Assembly: GCA_013817655.1 (NCBI GenBank)
Contig: JACDCJ010000135.1
Location: 1 to 5,351, forward strand
Origin: Actinosomnolentus pattersoniae (SeqCode)
GTDB taxonomy: Bacteria; Actinomycetota; UBA4738
Reading direction: 5' to 3'
DNA length: 5,351 bases
The notes beneath the pieces were generated by a model, which had not been told where the DNA came from, ran no database searches, and was given only the letters and a program-made list of their open reading frames with translations. The number at the start of each line of letters is the position of its first letter. Positions within the stretch are counted from its first letter, which is position 1. Shown here piece by piece: positions 1 through 5,233 of this stretch. Both the position numbers and the translations under genes were made by a program.

Positions 1-2
1 CC

Positions 3-575
3 CACATGCTCGCAGTGCTGCCCCCCTGGCGATCCCGTGGCGTCGGCTTCGCGCTGAAGCTGGCCCAACGTGCCGTATGCCTGGACCACGGTATCGAGGA
101 GGTGCGGTGGACCTATGACCCGCTCGTCGCCCGCAACGCCCGGTTCAACCTGGTGAAGCTCGGCGCCGAGGCAGTGCGATTGCTTCCTGCCTTCTATGGG
201 GAGATGACCGACCGCTTGAACCGTGGCGATCGAAGCGACCGTTTCGAGGTCCGCTGGCGCCTTAGGTCGGCCCGCGTCGAGCGCGCGCTTCGGGGCGAGG
301 CCACCCGGCCGCCCTTGGGGGAGCCTCTGCTCCGGATCGAGGGGGGCCCCGACCGGCCGGAGCCAGTCGAAACGGCCGCCGCGGCCGGGGCCGGCGCCAC
401 GGTCGCCGTGCCGGAGGACCATCTGGCGCTGCGACTGGAAGACCACGAGCTGGGCCGGCGGTGGAGGGACGCGGCCGCGAGGTGTTTCCAGCGATGCTTC
501 GAGCTTGGGCTCGTGGCAGCGTGGATGTCGCGAACGCACGGGTACGTCTTCCAGCCCCAGGAGCGGGTCGGGTGA
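3..575 (+). CDS. GNAT-family N-acyltransferase (COG3375 type), 5'-truncated
   Basis: This is a predicted cytoplasmic acyl-CoA-dependent N-acyltransferase; the substrate is unknown, but the neighbour suggests an amino acid amine. The frame is already open at the left edge and the visible part begins inside the acetyl-CoA-binding core, so the N-terminus lies outside the window; the ATG at 6 is probably an internal Met. Counting from that Met, motif A is visible as RSRGVG (residues 9-14, R-x-x-G-x-G). It is followed by the family's block WTYDPLVARNARFNLVKLGA (about 35-54) and FYGEMTD (63-69). An Ala/Gly/Pro-rich linker (about 95-132) leads to the family's C-terminal part, with VPEDH (134-138), the WRDAAARCF helix (153-161) and the terminal YVFQP. 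The stop TGA (573-575) overlaps the GTG start of the next gene, so the pair is probably co-transcribed and translationally coupled. The family call is firm, but the substrate (succinyl-CoA plus amino acid) is inferred from the neighbour only. Confidence 0.85.
   Translation, partial: HMLAVLPPWRSRGVGFALKLAQRAVCLDHGIEEVRWTYDPLVARNARFNLVKLGAEAVRLLPAFYGEMTDRLNRGDRSDRFEVRWRLRSARVERALRGEATRPPLGEPLLRIEGGPDRPEPVETAAAAGAGATVAVPEDHLALRLEDHELGRRWRDAAARCFQRCFELGLVAAWMSRTHGYVFQPQERVG
559..563 (+). promoter_or_regulatory. Ribosome binding site for the racemase/MenC gene
   Basis: AGGAG lies 8 bases before the GTG at 572, inside the end of the acyltransferase gene. This supports GTG 572 as the start and rules against the upstream in-frame ATG at 461, which would overlap the acyltransferase gene by 115 bases. 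A second purine run, GGGGGAGGG at 607-615, sits 7 bases before an in-frame ATC at 623; it is discussed in the findings. Confidence 0.6.
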
Positions 576-1723
576 AGGTTGCGGGGCGGCCTGGGGAGGC
601 CTCGGCGGGGGAGGGCATCGTTATCCGGGCCATCGAGTTGCGGGAGGTATCGCTCCCACTCGTCCGCCCCTTCCGCACCAGCTTCGGGGAGGAGACCGTG
701 AAGGGAGCCATCCTGGTGCGTGTCGAGTCCGACGCCGCCGAGGGATGGGGGGAGTGCGTGGCGTCCCCGCTGCCGCGGTATTCGTCGGAGTGGATCGACG
801 GCGCGTGGCGGATGCTCGAGAACGTCATGGCCCCCGCCCTCGCCGGCGCCACGATCGGGCGGCCCGAGGACGTTGGCGAGCGCCTGGGTTGGATCCGCGG
901 GCACAGGATGGCGAAGGCCGCCCTCGAAGCCGCGGTCACCGACGCGTGGCTCCGATCTCGCGGCCTCTGCTTGCGGGACTTCGTTGGGGGAGTCCGGGAC
1001 CGGGTGCCGTGCGGCGTAAGCGTCGGCATCGCATCCTCTCCCCAGGCGATGCTCGAGGAGATCACGGGCTACGTCGACCGAGGCTATCGACGTGTCAAGC
1101 TCAAGATCGAGCCCGGGCGCGACGTTGAGGTCGTTCGTACGATCCGCCGGTCCCTTCCGACCCTCCCTCTGTCCGTCGATGCGAACGCGGCTTACTCGCT
1201 CGCGGATGCGTCGATCTTCGAAGCGCTTGACGAGCTGGGCCTGGTGATGATCGAGCAGCCGCTCCACCACGAGGATCTGATGGAGCACGCGAAGCTGGCC
1301 GAGCGCCTGCAGACCCCCATCTGCCTCGACGAATCCATCCGCTCGGCGAGCGACGCCGCGGCCGCCATCGACCTGGGGGCGTGCACGGTGATCAACATCA
1401 AGTCGGGGAGGGTCGGGGGCCTCGTCGAGTCGGTGAGGGTGCACGACGCCGCGCGCGAGCGCGGCGTCCCGGTGTGGATCGGAGGGATGCTCGAGACCGG
1501 GGTGGGCCGGGCGGTGAACGTCGCCCTCGCGTCGATGCCGGGCGTGACCCTCCCCGGCGACACGAGCGGGAGCGACCGGTACTTCTCGGAGGACCTGACG
1601 GCGCCATTCGTGGTCGAACCCGATGGGACGATGGCCGTTCCGTCCGCCCCAGGCATCGGTGTCGAGATCGAGCCCGAACGGTTGGCGGCGCGGACGGTGC
1701 GCCAGGTCCGGGTTCCACCCTGA
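572..1723 (+). CDS. menC: o-succinylbenzoate synthase / N-succinylamino acid racemase family enzyme (enolase superfamily)
   Basis: This is a cytoplasmic Mg2+-dependent enolase-superfamily enzyme of 383 aa, which fits the family size of about 370. The N-terminal capping domain (about 19-130) carries LPLVRPFRTSFG (28-39), which is typical of the type-2 MenC/NSAR group. The barrel holds the expected catalytic set: KLK (K176, K178) as one acid/base end, metal ligands D203 (VDAN), E228 (IEQP) and D253 (LDES), and the opposite base K277 (NIKSGRVGG). GGMLETGVGRA (304-314) and LPGDTSGSDRYF (327-338) are also family signatures. No key residue is missing. GTG 572 is chosen for its AGGAG site and GTGA overlap; this leaves about 17 extra residues before the usual family N-terminus. 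The symbol follows family naming. The enzyme could dehydrate SHCHC in menaquinone synthesis, racemise N-succinyl amino acids, or do both. The coupled GNAT gene and the absence of other men genes make the racemase role somewhat more likely. Confidence 0.88.
   Translation: MKVAGRPGEASAGEGIVIRAIELREVSLPLVRPFRTSFGEETVKGAILVRVESDAAEGWGECVASPLPRYSSEWIDGAWRMLENVMAPALAGATIGRPEDVGERLGWIRGHRMAKAALEAAVTDAWLRSRGLCLRDFVGGVRDRVPCGVSVGIASSPQAMLEEITGYVDRGYRRVKLKIEPGRDVEVVRTIRRSLPTLPLSVDANAAYSLADASIFEALDELGLVMIEQPLHHEDLMEHAKLAERLQTPICLDESIRSASDAAAAIDLGACTVINIKSGRVGGLVESVRVHDAARERGVPVWIGGMLETGVGRAVNVALASMPGVTLPGDTSGSDRYFSEDLTAPFVVEPDGTMAVPSAPGIGVEIEPERLAARTVRQVRVPP
1445..1468. repeat. Perfect 10-bp inverted repeat with a GCGA loop, inside the racemase/MenC gene
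   Basis: GACGCCGCGC (1445-1454) and its exact reverse complement GCGCGGCGTC (1459-1468) flank GCGA, which is a GNRA-type tetraloop in RNA. The repeat encodes DAARERGVP (residues 292-300), a stretch conserved in the protein family, so coding constraint with GC-rich codons may explain it. No T-run follows, so it is not an intrinsic terminator. Confidence 0.5.
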
Positions 1724-1828
1724 CACGCCCGAGGACTCCATCACCCTTTCCGTTGCGATGTTGTGGAAGGTCCATTTGCGCATGTCCCCTCGCGTGTGGC
1801 TCTGGACCGTCCGTGCTAGAAGTAGCCC
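1724..1828 (+). promoter_or_regulatory. Intergenic spacer, probable promoter region of the LolA-like/ABC operon
   Basis: This is the largest gap between the confident plus-strand genes and the only place upstream of the three-gene unit where a dedicated promoter would fit. It is slightly AT-richer than the flanking coding DNA. TAGAAG (1817-1822) vaguely resembles a -10 element close to the ATG, but no good -35 partner lies at the right distance. AGAAG (1818-1822), 6 bases before ATG 1829, could equally be a weak ribosome binding site. No operator palindrome or T-tailed hairpin is evident. Promoter assignment is by position, not by a strong motif. Confidence 0.25.
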
Positions 1829-2944
1829 ATGGCCTCAGTGACCTCCTCGCGCAAGATCGCGACCGCCGTCGCCGCCGGGCTGGCCGTTGTCGCCATCCTG
1901 TCGTTCGCCGCGGCTCGAGCTTCCGCGCCGCCCCAGCTTCCATCCGTCTCCGCGGATGAGCTCGTCGCCTCGGTCCTTCAGGCGGTTTCGAGGAACGGCC
2001 CGGTTTCGGGGGAGATGACCGTCCGTCTCGACCTCGGCATCCCCCAGGTGGCGACCGGCGACCTGGGCGCGCAGGCCGGCGGGCTCGCCTCGCTCTTCGG
2101 CGACCACCGGCTGAAGGTCTGGCGCTCCGCCGAAGGACTGCGAGTCGCCGACATCCTCCGGGTGGCCGAACGAGATCTGTTCGTGTCGAAGACCGACGCG
2201 TGGCTGTGGGACTCGGAGACACTGACCGCTCGCCACCTCGGTCCCTTCGAGACTCCATCCTCCGGGCCTTCGGGCTTCCCCTTCGGGAATCCGACGCTCC
2301 TGGGCGCATTCGTGGATCCCCTGCCATTGGCACGGATGGGGCTGCAGCTCATCGAGCCGACGACGAGAGTCGAGTTGGCAGATAGCCGCATGGTTGCCGG
2401 CCGTCCGGCCTACGTTCTCAGGCTCGAGCCAAGGACGGGGGACAGTCTGGTTGGCCGGGTCGAGATCGCAATCGACTCCGAGCGACGGCTGCCGCTCTCG
2501 TACGCGGTCCACGCCCGCGGTGCGCAGTCCCCCGCCATCTCGTTCGAGTTCACGTCGGTGAGCTTCGATGCCATCGACCCGAGCACGTTCGAGTTCTCCC
2601 CGCCGCCCGGAGCCACGGTCGAAGAGGCCGACCACGGACGCGACGGTCTTTCCGGACATGAGTCTGGGGGCGAGGGAGAGGCGCCCGACGATCGCGAAGC
2701 TCCTCCGGTGCGGTTCTTCGGTGAGAGCTGGGCCACGGTCGTCGCCCTGCGGGTGCCTTCGCCGGAGCTCACGGAAGGGGGCGGTGCGGAGGCGAGCGCC
2801 GCCTACGCCCTCCTCGAGCAGGTGCTCCCGTTCTCCGGGCCGCTGTTCTCGGCGCGCCTCGTGGAGTCCGGCGGCTCGGAGTGGCTCCTCTACGGCGCCG
2901 TGCCGCAGGCGACGCTGGCGGCGGTGGCTTCGGAGCTCTCCTGA
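1829..2944 (+). CDS. LolA-like / DUF2092-type extracytoplasmic protein with actinobacterial C-terminal domain
   Basis: This 371-aa protein is predicted to be exported or membrane-anchored, with an N-terminal basic stretch (SSRK, 6-9) and one hydrophobic segment (about 10-29). ASA (31-33) could be a signal-peptidase site, but the following PP is unfavourable, so an uncleaved anchor is equally possible. There is no lipobox cysteine. Residues about 42-265 match the LolA/RseB-like half-barrel pattern of actinobacterial proteins: VAGRPAYVLRLEPR (189-202), VEIAIDSERRLPL (211-223) and FEFSPPPGA (254-262). An acidic, Gly-rich linker (about 264-292) joins a small C-terminal domain (about 294-371, SWATVVALRVP to WLLYGAVP) that I recall from actinobacterial LolA-like proteins next to ABC exporters. 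The fold suggests binding of a hydrophobic ligand such as a lipid or lipoprotein. The stop overlaps the start of the ATPase gene, so a partnership with the transporter is likely. The ligand and direct contact are inferred. Confidence 0.75.
   Translation: MASVTSSRKIATAVAAGLAVVAILSFAAARASAPPQLPSVSADELVASVLQAVSRNGPVSGEMTVRLDLGIPQVATGDLGAQAGGLASLFGDHRLKVWRSAEGLRVADILRVAERDLFVSKTDAWLWDSETLTARHLGPFETPSSGPSGFPFGNPTLLGAFVDPLPLARMGLQLIEPTTRVELADSRMVAGRPAYVLRLEPRTGDSLVGRVEIAIDSERRLPLSYAVHARGAQSPAISFEFTSVSFDAIDPSTFEFSPPPGATVEEADHGRDGLSGHESGGEGEAPDDREAPPVRFFGESWATVVALRVPSPELTEGGGAEASAAYALLEQVLPFSGPLFSARLVESGGSEWLLYGAVPQATLAAVASELS
2932..2935 (+). promoter_or_regulatory. Ribosome binding site suggesting a CTG start for the ABC ATPase
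   Basis: GGAG lies 5 bases before CTG 2941, which overlaps the upstream stop as CTGA (2941-2944). The only conventional start upstream of the ATPase core in this frame is GTG 2881. That codon has its nearest GGAG (2863-2866) 14 bases away and would add a 20-residue Ala/Gly/Arg-rich tail. Confidence 0.5.
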
Positions 2945-3894
2945 ACGCCCTGGCCACCAGGGACCTCACCAAACGCTACGGCGATCTGGCCGCGGTCGAC
3001 CGCCTCGACCTCGCCGTGGAGAGAGGCGTGCTGTACGGCTTCCTCGGCCCGAACGGAGCCGGAAAGACAACCACCATCCGGATGGCGCTGCATCTCATCT
3101 TTCCAACCGAGGGACACGTGGAGATCCTGGGGGAGCCGGTCTTCGGCCAGGGCCGGGTGCCGGAGCGGGCTCTGCGCCGGGTGGGAGCCATGATCGAGGA
3201 GCCAGGGTTCTGGTCGTTCCTGTCGGGCAGACGCAACCTGCAGTACTTCGCCAGGACATCCGGCCCCAGGGCCGACCGCTCCGCACGGCTGGGGCGCGTC
3301 GACGAGGTCCTGCGCCTCGTGGGGCTGGAGGCCGCGGCGGGAAAGAAGGTCAAGGCTTACAGCCAGGGCATGCGCCAGCGGCTCGGCATCGCGCTCGCCC
3401 TCCTCGGCACGCCGGAACTCCTGGTACTGGACGAACCGACGAACGGCCTCGATCCACAGGGCATGCGGGAGGTCCGGTTGCTGCTCCGCCGGCTCGCGGA
3501 CGATGGGACGACGGTCTTCGTCTCCAGCCACCTGCTGAGCGAGGTGGAGGCGATGTGCGATCGAGTGGGGGTTCTGGCGCGAGGCCGGCTGGTCGCCGAG
3601 GGGCCGCCCTCCAAGCTCCGCGGCCGGGCCGATCGCCTCCGGGTCTCGGTCGACGACGTCGAAAGCGCGCGTTCGGTGATCGAGACGCTTCCGGGCGTTG
3701 GCCTCGAAGTGGCGGAGGGGCCTCGGGGCGCAACGGCGGTGCTCCTCCTCCGAATGAACGAGGGAGCCTCCGCGGCCGAGGTGAATGCCGCCCTCGTGTC
3801 CGCGGGCGTATCGGTCAGCGCGCTCGTGCCGGAGCACGAGACCCTGGAGGACGTGTTCCTCTCGCTCGTCGAGGGCTCCGATGTACCGCGTTGA
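2941..3894 (+). CDS. ABC transporter ATP-binding protein (BcrA/DrrA-like, ABC-2 exporter type)
   Basis: This 317-aa ATPase is the cytoplasmic engine of the exporter whose membrane part is encoded next. Numbering is from the CTG at 2941. The A-loop region is TKRYGD (10-15) and Walker A is GPNGAGKTT (36-44). The Q-loop position holds Glu (E86 in IEEPGF), as in many BcrA-type ATPases. The ABC signature is YSQGMRQRLGIA (140-151), where the expected LSGGQ is SQGMR. Walker B is LLVLDEPT (160-167, with D164 and catalytic E165), the D-loop is GLDP (169-172) and the H-loop is SSH (H197). Residues about 230-317 form the C-terminal extension usual in this group, ending with the typical ETLEDVFLSLVE. All catalytic motifs are intact. 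The start could instead be GTG 2881, giving 337 aa. The gene overlaps the LolA-like gene by 4 bases and the permease gene by 14, so it is part of one operon. The substrate cannot be read from the sequence. Confidence 0.92.
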   Translation: MNALATRDLTKRYGDLAAVDRLDLAVERGVLYGFLGPNGAGKTTTIRMALHLIFPTEGHVEILGEPVFGQGRVPERALRRVGAMIEEPGFWSFLSGRRNLQYFARTSGPRADRSARLGRVDEVLRLVGLEAAAGKKVKAYSQGMRQRLGIALALLGTPELLVLDEPTNGLDPQGMREVRLLLRRLADDGTTVFVSSHLLSEVEAMCDRVGVLARGRLVAEGPPSKLRGRADRLRVSVDDVESARSVIETLPGVGLEVAEGPRGATAVLLLRMNEGASAAEVNAALVSAGVSVSALVPEHETLEDVFLSLVEGSDVPR

Positions 3895-4675
3895 GCTGTC
3901 GAAGGCCTTCTTCCGGTTGCGCACCTGGCTCTTCGCTCTCGGGCTGGCTGGCGTTGCCCTGCTGCCCGTCGTGATCCTCTGGTTGTCCCCCGGGGCGGGA
4001 GGGGGACCGCCGTTCTTCGACCTGATCCGCACGAACGGCCTGTTCGCGGCCCTCACGGCCATCGGCCTGATCCTGCCGTTCTTCCTGCCCCTGGGCACGG
4101 GCCTGCTCTCCGGGGAGTCCATCGCAGGAGAGGCCTCGGCGGGGACCCTCCGTTACCTGCTGGTTCGGCCCGTCGGCCGCGTCCGTCTGGTGCTCGCGAA
4201 GTACGCGGCCGTCATGACCCAGCTCGCGGCGGCGGTGGTGTGGGTGATGCTGATCGGGCTCCTTTCGGGAGGCCTCGCCTTCGGGTACGGGCCGCTTCCG
4301 ACGCTGTCGGGCTCCACCGTGGAGACCGGGACGGCCCTCCTTCGCATCGTGGGTTCGGCTGCCTACGTGATCGCGGCCATGGCGGGGCTCGCGGCCATCG
4401 GCGTGTTCATCTCCACGCTCACGGCATCGGCGCCCGGTGCGACGGTGGCGACGGTGTTCTTTGCCATCGTTAGCCAGATCCTGGACAGTCTCTCGGGCGT
4501 TCGCGCCATCCATCCCTACCTGCTCAGCCACGGCTGGCTCGCGTTCTCAGACCTCTTCCGATCCCCGGTGGAATGGAGCAACATCCTCGACGGCCTGGCG
4601 CTGGACGCGGTTTATGCGCTGCTGTTCCTCGGCGCGGCGCTCGTCGTCTTCGGGCGAAAGGACGTCGTTTCCTGA
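3881..4675 (+). CDS. ABC-2 type transporter permease
   Basis: This 264-aa integral membrane protein forms the translocation path for the preceding ATPase. Six hydrophobic segments are visible at about 15-36, 53-74, 108-133, 154-180, 184-204 and 237-258, the usual ABC-2 layout. The first cytoplasmic loop contains the family's coupling-type stretch GEASAGTLRYLLVRPVGR (83-100) followed by VLAKY (104-108). ATG 3881 lies inside the end of the ATPase gene. It is preceded by GAGGG (3871-3875) at 5 bases, and the N-terminus MYRVELSKAFFR is typical; longer in-frame starts such as ATG 3785 would lie deep inside the ATPase gene. As a half-size permease it would act as a homodimer with two ATPase subunits. 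No substrate-specific feature is seen. With the LolA-like protein, export of a lipid, lipoprotein, peptide or drug-like compound is plausible but unproven. Confidence 0.9.
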   Translation: MYRVELSKAFFRLRTWLFALGLAGVALLPVVILWLSPGAGGGPPFFDLIRTNGLFAALTAIGLILPFFLPLGTGLLSGESIAGEASAGTLRYLLVRPVGRVRLVLAKYAAVMTQLAAAVVWVMLIGLLSGGLAFGYGPLPTLSGSTVETGTALLRIVGSAAYVIAAMAGLAAIGVFISTLTASAPGATVATVFFAIVSQILDSLSGVRAIHPYLLSHGWLAFSDLFRSPVEWSNILDGLALDAVYALLFLGAALVVFGRKDVVS

Positions 4676-4700
4676 GCTCGATCGGCGGGCGCACGTGCCG

Positions 4701-5192
4701 TCAGGCGGGCAGCTCCATGATCTGGGTGTGGACGCGACCGGGGCCGATGGTGATCAGGCCATAGGTCGGAGCCGGCTGTCGGCGCTTCCAGGTCGGGCTC
4801 CCCGGATTGAAGAGGCGGACGCCCTCCGCCAGCGAGTCGATCGGGATGTGGGAGTGGCCGAAAACCAGCAGGTCGGCGCGGGGGAACCGGCGCCGCATGC
4901 GGCCTTCTCGCCCACGGCGGGGGCCGGCGTCGTGGACCATGCTCACCACGGTTCCGTTGAGTTCGAGCTCGACCTCCTCCCGCGCCCCCCAGGCTCGAAC
5001 GGAAGGCCCGTCGTTGTTCCCCAGGGCCGCTTGGACCGGAGCGAAGGACGACAGCTCTTCCAGGACCTCGACGCAGGTGACGTCGCCGGCGTGCAGTATG
5101 AGATCGACCCGGCGCAGGGCGCCATACATGGCAGCCGGCAGCGCCTTCGCGAAGTCTGGGATGTGAGTGTCGGCCAAGACCAGGATGTTCAT
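4701..5192 (-). CDS. YfcE/MJ0936-type metallophosphoesterase (putative phosphodiesterase)
   Basis: This 163-aa soluble calcineurin-like metallophosphoesterase belongs to the short single-domain YfcE/MJ0936 group and is of full family length. The two-metal site is complete: D8 and H10 (ADTH), D37 (HAGD), N59 (GNND, 58-61), H87 (MVHDAG) and H113/H115 (FGHSH). The fourth motif reads H-D-A-G instead of the H-G-H common in YfcE; the metal-binding His is kept, and a following block GRMRRRFPRADLLVFGHSH is shared by relatives from high-GC bacteria as I recall them. FNPGSPTWKRR (128-138) is the usual C-terminal signature. The family hydrolyses model phosphodiesters such as bis-pNPP, and its physiological substrate is generally unknown. 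The ATG at 5192 starts the protein exactly where the family does. A G-run (5206-5212) lies 13 bases upstream, so the ribosome binding site is unconvincing. The gene faces the permease gene tail to tail with a 25-base gap and is not part of that operon. Confidence 0.9.
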   Translation of the reverse strand: MNILVLADTHIPDFAKALPAAMYGALRRVDLILHAGDVTCVEVLEELSSFAPVQAALGNNDGPSVRAWGAREEVELELNGTVVSMVHDAGPRRGREGRMRRRFPRADLLVFGHSHIPIDSLAEGVRLFNPGSPTWKRRQPAPTYGLITIGPGRVHTQIMELPA

Positions 5193-5233
5193 TTTGCGCC
5201 GGCCGCCCCCCCATCGTTGAGTAGTACTTAGCG
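5193..5233. promoter_or_regulatory. Spacer upstream of the phosphoesterase, possible divergent promoter region
   Basis: This stretch holds a run of seven C (5206-5212) and a short, comparatively AT-rich patch (5214-5231) containing the palindrome AGTACT. On the minus strand, GGGACA followed 17 bases later by TACTCA is a weak promoter-like pair for the phosphoesterase. The match is poor, and the call rests mainly on position and local base composition. Confidence 0.2.

Noticed and set aside
461..571. Upstream extension of the racemase gene to ATG 461
   Set aside because: It would overlap the acyltransferase gene by 115 bases and add residues unlike the family; GTG 572 has a proper ribosome binding site.
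223..1128. 301-codon plus-strand frame overlapping the acyltransferase and racemase genes
   Set aside because: Its translation is low-complexity Gly/Arg/Pro-rich, and both overlapped genes keep their family motifs in other frames.
1744..1770. Possible terminator after the racemase gene (CCTTTCC with GGAAGG)
   Set aside because: The arms do not pair cleanly and no T-run follows, so it cannot be supported as an intrinsic terminator.
194..1783. 529-codon open frame on the minus strand opposite the acyltransferase and racemase genes
   Set aside because: Its product is Arg/His/Pro-rich with no recognisable motif, and it lies antisense to two genes with clear family motifs. Long antisense frames are expected in DNA of this GC content.
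2568..3974. 468-codon plus-strand frame overlapping the LolA-like gene, ATPase and permease
   Set aside because: It is an Arg/Pro/Ser-rich shifted frame crossing three well-supported genes, with no conserved motif.
2890..4122. 410-codon open frame on the minus strand opposite the ABC ATPase and the start of the permease
   Set aside because: No family motif is seen, the composition is typical of an antisense shadow, and the opposite strand carries intact Walker and signature motifs.
5206..5212. Run of seven C as a phase-variation tract
   Set aside because: It lies in a GC-rich spacer, not in a contingency-type gene, and is too short to suggest slippage control on its own.
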